Positions 10,762 to 21,085 of a stretch of DNA of 64,000 bases are shown here, piece after piece. Under the pieces are notes generated by a model. It made no database searches, was not told the DNA's origin, and saw nothing but the letters and a program-made list of their open reading frames with translations. Source of the stretch: Bubalus kerabau. Its lineage: Eukaryota; Chordata; Mammalia; Artiodactyla; Bovidae. The translations under genes and the position numbers were made by a program. The stretch lies in the NCBI RefSeq assembly GCF_029407905.1, contig NC_073627.1, positions 48,353,001 to 48,417,000 of the forward strand, read 5' to 3'. Position 1 is the stretch's first letter. Each line of letters starts with the position of its first letter.

Positions 10762-12031
10762 ATCCTGAGATACTGGAAAATCCATTTAAATAGTTCTAGG
10801 TGCTTTCTTCATTAACGCCTTAAGGTATTCTTTAAAAATATTATGGTGTCTTTGAGTCTAAATTCTTTAAAGTAAGTAAGTAATATAATTTTTGTTTATG
10901 GATAGTATAAAATTCTCCCTTTTGAATTTTTACACTTTTAATTCATCTTGCATCATTGAACAGACTAGAACTTCCATACAACACTGAATAGAAGGTTCAA
11001 CATGCCTGCCTTTTTATCTGATCTTAGGGGGAAGACACTCAGTGCTTCATCATTAAGTATTAACTGTACGTATTTTGTAGATGCCCTTTATCAGATTGAG
11101 TATTCTGGTTTGCTAGATTATATCTATTCTAGTCTGCTTGCTGAGAATCTTTGTCATGAATGAATGTTGGATCTGGTTAAATGCTTTTTATGCTCATTCA
11201 TGGTTTTCTACTTTAGCTTTCATTTGGCAGATTATATTGATTAATTTTTGAGTGTTGAATCAAACCTGTATTTCTAGAATAAACTTTGATCATGACATAG
11301 TATACATTTTAAATATTTCTGAAGATTTGTCAATATTTTGTTAAGGATTTTTGCATCTCTGTGTTAGAATGTTTTCTTTTCTTATATTGTCTTTGTCCTG
11401 ATTTGACAGAAGGGTTTAACTCATAAAATGATTAAGGCATGTTTCTTCTTCCTCTTTTTTCTGAGTTTGTATATTTCTCTCAAATTATTGAGAGAATTCA
11501 CCTGTGAAACCATGGAGTTCCAGAGTTTGTTAAAAGATTTTAATTTAAAAATACAATACAATTTTGTAAAGTTTAAAAATAAAATTTAAAAATAAATAAA
11601 TAAAATAATAAAAATACAAATTCTTTCATAGGTCCAGAGCTATTCAGAATTCTATCATCTTGTATCAGACTTGCTTTGTTGGGCAGTTGAGTTTATCAGG
11701 CCTTTGCCCATTTCATCTGAATTGTAGAATTTGTTGGCATAATGGTCTTCATAATGTATCCTTTCTACCCTTTCAAGGTCTGTAGGACCTATAGTGGCAG
11801 TGATTCAATTCCTATTAAATGAAATCATTGGTAATTTTTGTTTCCTTTCTGGGTTCCTTTTGTGTTTCCTAGTCTTTTTAAGAGTTTATCAAATTTATTA
11901 ATCTTTTAAAATTTTTGACTTTGTCAATTTTATTTCTTGTTTTTCTGTTCTTTCTTTGATTTCTGCTCTCACCTGTGTTACTCCTTCCATCTACTTATTT
12001 TGTCTTTGTTTCTGACCTCCTACGAAATTTC

Positions 12032-12316
12032 GGAGAAGGCAATGGCAACCCACTCCAGTACTCTTGCCTGGAAAATCCCATGGACGGAGGGGCCTGGTGG
12101 GCTGCAGTCCATGGGGTCGCTAGGAGTCCGACATGACTGAGTGACTTCACTTTCACTTTTCACTTTCATGCATTGGAGAAGGAAATGGCAACCCACTCCA
12201 GTGTTCTTGCCTGGAGAATCCCAGGGACGGGGGAGCCTGCTGGGCTGCCATCTACGGGGTCGCACAGAGTCGAACACGACTGAAGCGACTTAGCAGCAGC
12301 AGCAGCAGCAGCAGCA
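12032..12316 (+). mobile_element. Bov-A2 SINE
   Basis: Forward dimeric Bov-A2 (ggagaaggcaatggcaaccc ... ggagaaggaaatggcaaccc) ending in a (AGC)n tail. A gaaattt direct repeat flanks it. Inserted in the old L1M. Confidence 0.9.
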
Positions 12317-12420
12317 CGATGGAAATTTAGATCATTAATTGTTAAACCTTTCTTCGTAAGATAAACATTCAAAGGTACCATTTGGTCCTCTAAACACTGG
12401 CTTAGCTGCATCTCTCACAT

Positions 12421-12937
12421 ATTTATTTGGATATTAATTAATAAAAATAAACAGTAGCAAAGAGTTATACAAATAAAATAGTGCAAAGAACACTCAATAT
12501 GCTTTATACAGATTCACTTAATATTTCTTTCCGTTTGCTCGGCATGTGTGGTGGGTATAATTATTTTTTGAAACATCTGAGAGTAATTTATATACATCTT
12601 AGACCTTTACCCTTAAGTACTTAAATGTGTATTTCCAGGAGTAGGAATACTTTCTTCTATAACCACTGCAATTATCAAACTCACACATTTACATTTATGC
12701 TCTACTTTTAACTAATATACCAGCCATATTCCAATTGTGTCAGTTTACCTAAAAAGGTCCTTAATAGCATCTCTCTCTCCTCTAGTACAAGATTTTACCA
12801 GTCAAGTTTCTTTAGCCTTAGGTGCTCTGGAATGTTTCCACAAACTTTCTTTGTATCTTTGCATAGAAAGTTATCCATTTGGGGATGCGTGAGATTTCTT
12901 GGTGATTAGATTAAGGCCATACACTCTTTTTATTTTT
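12421..12937. other. AT-rich old repeat-like DNA
   Basis: No gene. The sequence resembles further diverged reverse L1M sequence (ttaagtacttaaatgtgtat), but no family can be assigned. Confidence 0.35.
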
Positions 12938-13078
12938 TTCAATTTATCTTTTTTTATTTTAATTGGAGGCTAACTACTTTACAATATTGTATTGGTTTTG
13001 CCATACATCAACATGAATCTGCCACAGGTGTACACGTGTTCCCAATCCTGAAGCCCACTCCCACCTCCCTTAGGACAG
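12938..13078 (-). repeat. ruminant L1 3' UTR fragment
   Basis: Reverse orientation: attttaattggaggctaact, ttggttttgccatacatcaa and acatgaatctgccacaggtg. Confidence 0.7.
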
Positions 13079-13080
13079 CA

Positions 13081-13279
13081 CCTCTGGAGAAACACAGTGT
13101 CCATCTGGCCTTATTGGTGATGTTAAATTTAATCATTCAGTCAAGGTGCTGCCAATTTTTTCAGAATAAACTTATCAGTTTTTCTCATTTTAACGAGTAA
13201 TCAGTATGTAGGAAAAACACTTAAAAATCATGTCAATATCTTGCTCTCAGCAGAATCTCCTCCTGGATTTAGTATCTGC
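13081..13279 (-). repeat. old L1-type repeat, left part
   Basis: Fragments such as ttggtgatgttaaatttaat and caaggtgctgccaatttttt belong to an old mammal-wide L1-like repeat. It resumes at 13,962 (ggtgattcttctatgaccca, accacgatgattgcaaaata) beyond a BovB insertion and runs to about 14,875. Confidence 0.45.
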
Positions 13280-13961
13280 CCAACATTCAGAAAATGAAGA
13301 TCATGGCATCCACTCCCATCACTTCATGGGAAATAGATGGGGAAACAGTGGAAACAGTGTCAGACTTAATTTTTTGGGCTCCAAAATCACTGCAGATGGT
13401 GACTGCAGCCATGAAATTAAAAGATGCTTACTCCTTGGAAGGAAAGTTATGACCCACCTAGATAGCATATTGAAAAGCAGAGACATTACTTTGCCAACAA
13501 AGATCCGTCTAGTCAAAGCTATGGTTTTTCCTGTAGTCATGTATGGATGTGAGAGTTGGACTGTGAAGAAGGCTGAGCGCCGAAGAATTGATGCTTTTGA
13601 AGTGTGGTGTTGGAGAAGACTCTTGAGAGTCCCTTGGACTGCAAGGAGATCCAACCAGTCCATTCTGAAGGAGATGAGCCCTGGGATTTCTTTGGAAGGA
13701 ATGATGCTAAAGCTGAAACCCCAGTACTCTGGCCACCTCATGCAAAGAGTTGACTCATTGGAAAAGACTCTGATTCTGGGAGGGATTGGGGGCAGGAGGA
13801 AAAGGGGACGACAGAGGATGAGATGGCTGGATGGCATCACTGACTCGATGGACGTGAGTCTGGGTGAACTCCTGGAGTTGGTGATGGACAGGGAGGCCTG
13901 GCGTGCTGCGATTCATGGGGTCGCAAAGAGTCAGACACGACTGAGTGACTGAACTGAACTG
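13280..13961 (+). mobile_element. BovB LINE, 5'-truncated, C-terminal frame open
   Basis: 680-bp 3' part of the RTE-type LINE BovB. One frame is open from 13,230 to the stop at 13,950-13,952. From about 13,370 it reads as BovB ORF2 C-terminus (GSKITADGDCSHEIKR, DSILKSRDITLPTKIR, MVFPVVMYGCESWTVKKAE, WLDGITDSMD). Upstream, near 13,365, a frameshift separates it from the preceding BovB coding sequence. The segment lies downstream of the reverse transcriptase catalytic core, so no active enzyme is encoded. It ends with the tandem gaactgaactg. Confidence 0.9.
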
Positions 13962-14223
13962 GTGATTCTTCTATGACCCATCTTTACCACGATGATTGCA
14001 AAATAATGACTCCAAGCGCCAGTTTCAGCCCTTAGCACTGTAGTAGAAACTAGAGCCTCCTTTCACCTGGATTCATGTGTATGTATGTGTATATAGGTGT
14101 CTCATCTATGTACTGGATCTACTTATCTATTTAGTATCTATCTATTATGCATGTGGATTCGTGATTCCCTACTTTCGCAGCGCTCATCACTCATCACCCT
14201 TTGTAATTATTATGGTGCTCACG

Positions 14224-14456
14224 CATGCTTGCTTATGTGCATGCATGCTCAGTCGCTTAAAGTGTCTGACTCTTTGTGACCCCATGGACTGTACCTCACC
14301 AGGCTTTGTCCATGGAATTTTCCAAGCAATAATACTGGAAGGGGTTGCCATTTCCCGCTCCAGGGGAATCTGCCTAATCCTGGGATGGAATCTGAATCTC
14401 CGATGTTCCCTGCGTTGGCAGGCAGATTCTTTATCATTGTGCCACCTGGAAAGCCC
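14224..14456 (-). mobile_element. Bov-tA SINE
   Basis: Reverse Bov-tA flanked by attatggtgctcacg (14,209-14,223) and attttggtgctcatg (14,457-14,471), an imperfect 15-bp target duplication. Diverged copy. Confidence 0.85.
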
Positions 14457-14879
14457 ATTTTGGTGCTCATGTCGTCTCAGAGTTGATCAGTGGGAGCTCC
14501 TCAAAGTTGGCTCCAGTTCATTCAGTTTCTCCCCTGGGTCATATACCATTGTGGTGAAATACCAAAACTATTTTTGCATTCGATTGTCAATTGCCATTAG
14601 GCTGTTCACACCTTCACATATGTCTGAGCACTGCCACTGTATGAACTCCTGTGCATATCTCCCATGAACACATATGTTCTAAGACAGAGCTAAGCCTAAA
14701 CACTCTGATTCTTAAGATGTGGGAATCACCTTTCTTCATCACAACTATTTTGACCATAACTTTCTTGATCATAACGATTCACCAATATGGTAACAAAATA
14801 AGTAAGTTTGCCAATTTACACTTCCATCAACAGTGAATGAGAGTTTATATAAACATCCTTCCCAACACTTGGTAATGTT

Positions 14880-14928
14880 ACACAAACTCACACACACAAA
14901 CACACAGCACGTTTGTCATTTAACAGGT
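14880..14928. repeat. CA-rich low-complexity
   Basis: Interrupted (CA)n. Confidence 0.6.
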
Positions 14929-15009
14929 TTTAAATAGAAACTCATCGCTGTATAAATCTACATCTTTTCAGATGTGCATGGGCCACTAAGCATTCCTTTT
15001 GGGAACTTT

Positions 15010-15140
15010 AGACATTCATCTACTTTACTCTCATTTTTTAAGTTGAAAAATGAAAACTCTGATGCATTAAGTGACATGCCCTAGATCACAGAGCTGTCAT
15101 GAATTAGACATGAACCCAGATATGCTAACTCACATACAAA
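15010..15140 (-). repeat. MIR SINE relic
   Basis: Reverse MIR: ttgaaaaatgaaaactctga, agtgacatgccctagatcac and catgaacccagatatg. Confidence 0.55.
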
Positions 15141-15239
15141 AAGCAAAATTTCCATCCATCTAACCAGTCTGACACTGTGTAGATTTATGACTAAGAGGAT
15201 GTGTCAATTTACACGGTGTGTGTGTAAAACGGGTGGGAT

Positions 15240-16175
15240 AGTTTTTTTTTTTTTTTAATTAACATTTTGGTTTGAGGTCTTGAAAGCTATTCTGGGATAA
15301 ATATAACCTTTGCAGTAAGTCACCCACAATGTAGCTTTTACCCCCAATCTTTTCCTGAGTAAAATTAAACTAAAATGAATGAAAATCCCAACAACCCTGG
15401 AGAGACATCCTAAGGAGACAGTCCTCCACAATAGTGCTTATTTTTCGGTGCGGGTTTATAGCCTAAACAAATGAGCAAGGCATCAAGTCAACCTCAGCAG
15501 CCTTTCTTTGTCTCTCTCTCTAGCATCCTGTGTAAGACACTGTCCCCAATTAGGAGAGGCCCCAGAGCACTGGCCCAATTCAAGGCCAAGAACCACTCCA
15601 GGAAAGCTGCATCCTCCAGTTGCCCCAGGAAACCACAGCTCCTCCTGGCCTGTGGCTTTCACAGCTCTGCTTGCCCACTACCCTCATGCCTGCCTGCTTG
15701 CCCAGCCTCACCACCCTCTCTGCCTGGGGATCACTCATTAGCCTGGGATTAGCAGCTGTATCAGCAGCAGGGCGGGCAAAGCCCTGTGCCCTGGGCTGTG
15801 GCTGCAGAGAACTGTCTGGGGAGGGAGGGCTCAGCTGTCCAAGTGCCAGGCACATGTCAAATCCAATTTGGGAGAGGATCTTGTTAAGCTTCCTTATCTG
15901 ATGACAAGCACTCCTTAAAAAAAAAAAAAAATTATCAGTTAAGAAGGTTTTGCAATGTCTACCAGGCACCCTTGCTCAGGTCAGATAATGTTTCCTGTCA
16001 AGAATATATTTATTCTGTCTCTCTCATCAGTCACTTGGTTCAAGGAAATATGATTAGTCATGGAGGACTTACATATAAGCCTTCTGGTCACTAATTAGTT
16101 TTTGACCTTCAAAAGTTTTGGGACTCATTTCTGTGACTGCAGAGTCCAGCATCTTCACAAGTAAAGGGCACAGAG
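15240..16175. other. unique intergenic DNA, locally GC-rich
   Basis: A T-run (15,242-15,257) is followed by repeat-free sequence, GC-rich at 15,540-15,870. A polypyrimidine tract with an AG (ctttgtctctctctctag, ending 15,523) could be mistaken for a splice acceptor, but no supported exon follows. No gene called. Confidence 0.4.
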
Positions 16176-16247
16176 CTGTTTTTGTTTTTTTTGTTTTTTT
16201 AATTTTTAAAAAACTTTTTATTTTGTATTAGGGTATAACCGATTAAT

Positions 16248-16520
16248 TGGAGAAGGCAATGGCACCCCACTCCAGTACTCTTGCCTGGAAAATCCCATGG
16301 ATGGAGGGGCCTGGTAGGCTGCAGTCCATGGGGTCGCTAAGAGTCAGATTCGACTGAGTGACTTCACTTGGACTTTTCACTTTCATGCATTGGAGAAGGA
16401 AATGGCAACCTACTCCAGTGTTCTTGCCTGGAGAATCCCAGGGATGGGGAAGCCTGGTGGGCTGCTGCCTATGGAGTGACACAGAGTCGGACACGACTGA
16501 AGCAACTTAGCAGCACCAGC
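16248..16520 (+). mobile_element. Bov-A2 SINE
   Basis: Forward Bov-A2. The 13-bp direct repeat ataaccgattaat at 16,235-16,247 and 16,521-16,533 is a perfect target-site duplication inside the L1. Confidence 0.93.
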
Positions 16521-16696
16521 ATAACCGATTAATAGTGCTGTGATAGTTTCAGGTGAACGGTGAAGGGACTCAGCAAATTCTACTGTACAATAAAGTGACT
16601 CAGTTATACATGTACATACATTCTTTTTTATATTCTTTTCTGTTATGATTTATCATAGGATATTGAATACAGCTCCCTGTGCTACACAGTAGGAAC

Positions 16697-16879
16697 TTTT
16701 TTTTTAAATTCACTTTTAATTGAAGGATAATGCCCTTACCATATTGTGTCAGTTTCTGCCAAACATCAACACGAATCAGCCACAGGTACACCTATGTCCC
16801 CTCCCTCTGGGACATCCCACCCCTCCCAGTTGTTACAGGGCTCCGGTTTGAGAGGAACTTGCTGTCTACCTAGTTTACC
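16697..16879 (-). repeat. nested L1 3' UTR fragment
   Basis: Second, differently typed reverse L1 3' UTR: T-run, ttttaattgaaggataatgc, acacgaatcagccacaggta. The host L1 breaks off at cacagtagga and resumes at ccttgttgatatgc. Confidence 0.65.
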
Positions 16880-17074
16880 TTGTTGATATGCTAGCTTGCA
16901 TCTGCTAATCCCAAACTCTGCCTGCATCCCTCCCCGACTCAGCATCCCCCTTGGCAACCACAAGTCCCTTCTCTATGTCTGTGAGCTCGTTTCTGTTTGT
17001 AGATAAGTTCATTTGTGTCATATTTGGATCCCACAGATAAGTGATGTCACACGGCATTTGTCTTTCTCTTTCTG

Positions 17075-17151
17075 TTGGAAAAGTTTTCAATTAGCAATGA
17101 TCCTGCCTCAGATAGACCCCACTGGCTATGATACTGCCACTCCACAAAACT
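17075..17151 (-). pseudogene. U4 snRNA retropseudogene, 3'-truncated
   Basis: Read on the minus strand, these 77 bases match the 5' half of U4 spliceosomal snRNA: agtggcagtatcatagcc near the 5' end, then attgctaattgaaaactttt, stopping after tccaa. Full U4 is about 144 nt, so the 3' half is missing. There is no A-tail. ttgtctttctctttctg (17,058-17,074) and ttgcctttctctttcgg (17,151-17,167) form an imperfect 17-bp target duplication, and the surrounding L1 reads straight across it. Substitutions and the missing 3' half exclude function. A 3'-truncated snRNA copy with target repeats is a known pseudogene class. Confidence 0.88.
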
Positions 17152-17335
17152 TGCCTTTCTCTTTCGGACTTACTCCACTTAGTTTGACCATCTCTAGTTC
17201 CATCCATGTTGCTGCAAATGGCATTTTTCATTCTTTTTCATGGCTGAGTAGTATTCCACTGTATATATGTACCACATCTGCTTTACCCATGCATTCACCA
17301 ATGGACATTTAGGTTGTTACCATGGCATGGTTCAG

Positions 17336-17590
17336 AGCTGATTTTCAGTCCTACTTGTTACCCTTTCAGAACCGTAAGCATCAAAAAAAATAAATAAAAT
17401 AAAATAAGGTGCCAAAAATAGTAAAACCAACTGTTTGTGAAACAGTACTTTCCTACAGGCTAGCAGCAGCATAAGTTGTTCTGACCCTGTTGAAAAGGAA
17501 TTTTCCAGAAGGCACCCAAACTCACAAAAGCATATGTACTCTGACATTCTACCCATGGGGTTTTCCAAGGAGAAAAGTGGGGCTAAAACC
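17336..17590. other. unique DNA with A-rich patch
   Basis: A (aaaat)n-like patch at 17,382-17,408. Otherwise nothing recognised. Confidence 0.4.
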
Positions 17591-17614
17591 AATTACATAC
17601 CTAGCATGGGCTAG

Positions 17615-17812
17615 GCATGCTTATAGTCGCCGTGCTACTATTTCTGCACATCAGTCTTTTGACACATGCCCTTACTCCCATCTTATAGAAGAGGAAGCTA
17701 GTAAAGGGCTAATGACCTATCTAAAGCTGCAGCATTATTACGAGGGAGAAACTGCATTCAAACTCCATCTGCCTGAGTCCAATCCCCTGTCTCTTCCTCG
17801 GTAAAATATTGC
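17615..17812 (-). repeat. MIR SINE relic
   Basis: Reverse MIR: tcccatcttatagaagagga, then a gctaatgacctatctaaagc block and tgcattcaaactccatctgc. Confidence 0.6.
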
Positions 17813-17824
17813 CTTGTGAGGAGG

Positions 17825-18075
17825 TCTATGCATGAACATCTTCACTGCAGCATTACTCATAGTAGCAACATGTGAGAAAAGAAAAAGTGGCTCATAACAG
17901 GAAAATGTTTGGGTAAATTATGGGAAATTAACCCCATGGATTATTTTGCCTTTTTATAAATGATAATTTTAAAGGTTATTTAGCAGTGTCAGGAAAAGCA
18001 TATCATAAAGACAAGAGAATTGAACACAAAAGTATTCCTAGGTAATCATTATAACTATATTAAAATGCATATCCA
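17825..18075 (+). repeat. old L1 ORF2 3' fragment
   Basis: tcttcactgcagcattactc and atagtagcaacatgtgagaa followed by gggtaaattatgggaaatta track the 3' end of L1 ORF2, highly diverged. Confidence 0.5.
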
Positions 18076-18234
18076 TATGGAAAAATTGCTCCTGGGAACT
18101 TGGAAAATAAACGACTTTTTAAAGATATTAGTAACTAAATATAATTTCTCAAAATACCCATTATTGTTGTGAAGTTGTATTTCAAGACAGACACTTGTTT
18201 GGGTGGGAAGAATAAATATATTCAGGATGGAAAG

Positions 18235-18440
18235 GACCAGAATTTGAATACTAGCTATTCCGTATTCTAAATTTGTGAAACTGAGCAACTTATGTATAAT
18301 CCCTGAGCCTCAGTCTTTTCCATCTGTAAACAGTGATAACAAGTTTAACTTCACAAGGTCAGAGTGCAAATTAAATAAGTTAAAACACTTGCAAACACTG
18401 AGCCTACTGTGATAAATCCATTAACAAAAATATCATCCAC
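18235..18440 (+). repeat. MIR SINE relic
   Basis: Forward MIR: gaaactgagcaacttatgta, cctgagcctcagtcttttcc, atctgtaaacagtgataaca. Confidence 0.6.
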
Positions 18441-18639
18441 GATAAATTCATTGGCCAAAAATAAATTAAAATGATGGTCCTTCTTAAGTGTCCACCCCCT
18501 CCAAACTTGCCTATAAGTTTTCTGAGGCAAGACACCTCTGAACAGAAAGTGATCTTTCAGCCCACACACATATACATGCTCACAGGGCAGTCAAGGGAGG
18601 GAAATAAACAGAGGAATTCACCCCTGGTCAGTGTCATTC

Positions 18640-19000
18640 TGAGCTCAAACCAGCCACAGATCCAATGCTTCACCAGCGCTGAATGCATTATATATTAATC
18701 CCTGGGCTCTGCAGTGAAGCCCACATGTGAAACTAACCCTGCCCTCCTCCTCTGGGCATTTACCAGATAAGACCTTGTTACAGGCTGGGCAGCGAAGCTC
18801 CCTGAAGCTTCTTATAATGAATGTCCTCGCTCTATAAGACATCGTAAGCTCTGGTCTGTGGGGCTGTTGGGGAAAATTTTCCCCAGCTTCAATATTGCTA
18901 AGAGAACAGGAGACATTCGACAGGACAAGCGAGACCTATTAATATTTCTCCACAGTGTTAACAGCCGTGCAGTCATGCTCTCTAAAGTTGAACTTGCTCT
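18640..19000. other. candidate conserved non-coding element
   Basis: Repeat-free 360-bp stretch with clustered AT-rich words (tgcattatatattaatccc, cttcttataatgaatgtcct, gacctattaatatttctcca) and a palindromic ggggaaaattttcccc at 18,869-18,884. No coding frame. Regulatory function is inference only. Confidence 0.3.
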
Positions 19001-19405
19001 CTGTCCTGTTCCTACTTCCCAAATCAGATGCAGGGTCAAGGGACTGGGGAATGAGAGAAGACAGAGCTAAACAAGCACAGATGGGTTTCTGGCAATCAAC
19101 GACACCCAGACCCGCAGCATCCTAGTCGAGAATCTCCACCTGGGCTCTGAAGCACAAGCCCTGAGCTCACAGTGCCAGGTGACCCCTTGGTTAAAGTGAA
19201 CAATCTGCTCCCCCTGCCAAGGAGATACACTCTTGCTTCCAGCCAGGGCCCAGAGAGAGGGGTGAAGGAAAAGAGAGTGGTGGGATCAATAGAGAACAAT
19301 ATTACCAAAAATTTACTATCAATCCAGTGAGAGGATACTCACCACCTGCCAGGAAGACATTGCTACCCATCATTTTAAAGAAGAGGAAACCAAGGCTCCA
19401 GACTG
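19001..19405. other. unique intergenic DNA
   Basis: No recognised gene. A faint MIR-like reverse core occurs near 19,365-19,405 (aaagaagaggaaaccaaggc). Confidence 0.4.
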
Positions 19406-19406
19406 G

Positions 19407-19514
19407 CATTAGTCATCTATTAGTTGGGTACTTGGAGAAGGCAATGGTACCCCACTCCAGCATTAGTCATCTATTAGTTGGGTACTCGGAGAAGGCAATG
19501 GCACCCCACTCCAG
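19407..19514 (+). repeat. 54-bp tandem duplication at a SINE 5' junction
   Basis: Unit 19,407-19,460 and unit 19,461-19,514 are the same 54 bp with two mismatches. Each contains unique flank (cattagtcatctattagttg) plus the first roughly 28 bases of Bov-A2. The duplication therefore happened after the SINE inserted. Confidence 0.9.
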
Positions 19515-19769
19515 TACTCTTGCCTGGAAAATCTATGGACAGAGGAGCCTGGTAGGCTGCAGTCCATGGGGTCGCTAAGAGTCGGACATGACTGAGCAAC
19601 TTCACTTTCTTTCACTCTTCACTTTCATGCATTGGAGAAGGAAATGGCAACCCACTCCACCGTTCTTGCCTAGAGAATCCCAGGGACGGCGGAGCCTGGT
19701 GGGCTGCCGTCTATGGGGTCGCACAGAGTCAGACACGACTGAAGCGACTTAGCATAGCATAGCATAGCA
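19487..19769 (+). mobile_element. Bov-A2 SINE with (AGCAT)n tail
   Basis: Forward dimeric Bov-A2. The 3' tail is tagcatagcatagcatagc instead of the usual (AGC)n. Target duplication tagttgggtact precedes the element (19,475-19,486) and follows it at 19,770-19,781. Confidence 0.9.
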
Positions 19770-19784
19770 TAGTTGGGTACTTCC

Positions 19785-20210
19785 TCCAGGCAAGGAGCTA
19801 GGACCTCTAAGGAGACACGAAAAGACAGATAGGGGGATTTCTCATTCGGCTGTGACGCTTGTCTCCTGGGGCTCCTCAGAATGCACTGTTCCCTTGGGCA
19901 GATGCTCACAGATCAAGAAGAAGTTGGCAGTCCCCTTGTCCAGGCTGTCTGCTCCTTCTCGTGAGCACCAACTTGAATGAAACAAACCAGGTGCCAGGAT
20001 TGGGAGCAGCGCTTTCAAGGGCTGCACTCAGAACAACTCCTGCCTCCCAGTGGAAGGAGGCTCACTGGGCATCCACCAGTTCAGGAGACTGTGTGTTCTG
20101 TCTGTTCGCAATGCAAGCAAGGATGCCCTGGCAGGCTGGGCGGCGGTGGGGGACTGCTGCTGGGGCGATCCCTTCTTCCCCAGGAGTAGGAAGAGCATAG
20201 TATATGGAGT
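19785..20210. other. unique intergenic DNA
   Basis: Moderately GC-rich, no repeat or gene recognised. Confidence 0.4.
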
Positions 20211-20214
20211 GAGG

Positions 20215-20334
20215 ACACACACACACACACATGCAAACACATCTGGACTGAAACTGCCATTACCATTTGCTTGCTGTGTGTTTTACACCAGGTCTCCAAC
20301 CTTTTGGGCATAGGATGTGAACTCAGGATACATA

Positions 20335-20377
<43 letters not shown>

Positions 20378-20462
20378 CCACCCACCCCCTGGACTGAAAC
20401 AGACATTAACACTTGCTTACTGTATTTTTTAGACCTGCGGTCTCCAACCATTTGGGAACCAG
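20215..20462 (+). repeat. diverged tandem duplication with two (CA)n tracts
   Basis: (CA)n plus tggactgaaac...ttgcttgctgt...ggtctccaacc at 20,215-20,310 recurs at 20,336-20,460 (offset about 146 bp, roughly 80% alike by eye). The second (CA)n is about 40 bp. Unit 1 already contains the start of the hAT element found whole in unit 2. Confidence 0.7.
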
Positions 20463-20619
20463 GGTCCAGTTTGGGGGAAGACAATTTTTCCACAGACTGG
20501 GGGCAGGATTTCAGGATGATTCAAATGCATTTGTTTGCTATGCATGTTACTTCTAATCTAATGTGGCTGCTGATCTGACAGGAGGTACTAGTCCAGGGCC
20601 CGGAGGTTGGGAACCCCTG
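20435..20619 (+). mobile_element. non-autonomous hAT element
   Basis: 185-bp element with imperfect 15-bp terminal inverted repeats (ctgcggtctccaacc and ggttgggaacccctg, 11 of 15 paired). The 8-bp target duplication ttttagac flanks it at 20,427-20,434 and 20,620-20,627, as expected for hAT transposition. Internal sequence (gaagacaatttttccacaga) matches a mammal-wide hAT family. No transposase frame. Confidence 0.85.
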
Positions 20620-20639
20620 TTTTAGACCACTCTCCTAAG

Positions 20640-21075
20640 CTCTTAGATCCTCATCTGCAGAAAAGGCTTGGGCAGGTGGGGAGCTAAAAGTGAATCAGGT
20701 GTCAGGTGGAGACTACAACTAGCCCAGTGCCTGACCGATAAGCAATGTTCTTTTTCCCAGAACAATGTTTCTGGGCTGAGGACAGTGAGGGTTCATGGAG
20801 TTAAAAAAAGAAAACAAAAGCCAAACAAACAGAAAACAGGAGATCAAGCGTCCTGAGAGGTGGGTGAGATTCAGCCTGTTGTTCAAAGAATGATGGTTCA
20901 GGCCCAGCCAACACCACCCCTCATCTCAGAGCTCATGAGAAAACCACAGGGAATGGCTGAGAGATATGAACCAAAGGAGCAGGACAGAGGTTAGGGTAAA
21001 GGACAAGAAAGCCCGACACCTATCAGAACATTTTGAGTATTTCTGTCCAATTTTGATTTTATAGCCCAGGGCTAT
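20640..21075. other. unique intergenic DNA
   Basis: A-rich patch at 20,803-20,838; otherwise nothing recognised. Confidence 0.4.
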
Positions 21076-21085
21076 GTCTCATGAG

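Larger units (their letters stand above)
7931..12420 (-). repeat. old L1M LINE, interrupted
   Basis: Reverse-orientation L1 3' UTR and ORF2 sequence (for example ttggctactgtgaataaagt near 8430 and ctgcattaatccatgtgcct near 10,000) without any usable frame. Segments remain at about 7931-8552, 8989-9170, 9405-9586, 9775-10,490, 10,776-12,031 and 12,317-12,420, separated by the elements listed below. It is the host of the local nest. Confidence 0.6.
16178..17335 (-). repeat. L1 LINE 3' half, multiply interrupted
   Basis: Reverse L1 3' UTR and end of ORF2: ttttattttgtattagggta, tgatagtttcaggtgaacgg, aagtgactcagttatacatg, cccttggcaaccacaagtcc, atggctgagtagtattccac. Its sequence is broken by a Bov-A2 (16,248-16,520), a younger L1 3' UTR (16,697-16,879) and a U4 snRNA pseudogene (17,075-17,151). 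Confidence 0.75.

Noticed and set aside
13319..13840. 173-codon minus-strand frame across BovB
   Set aside because: Antisense shadow of the BovB coding frame; the same antisense frame recurs in other BovB copies.
14077..14667. 196-codon plus-strand frame
   Set aside because: It runs through a reverse Bov-tA and old L1 sequence; no protein similarity of its own.
15500..15530. Splice acceptor (ctctctctctag)
   Set aside because: No following frame with coding character; pyrimidine tracts are common in intergenic DNA.
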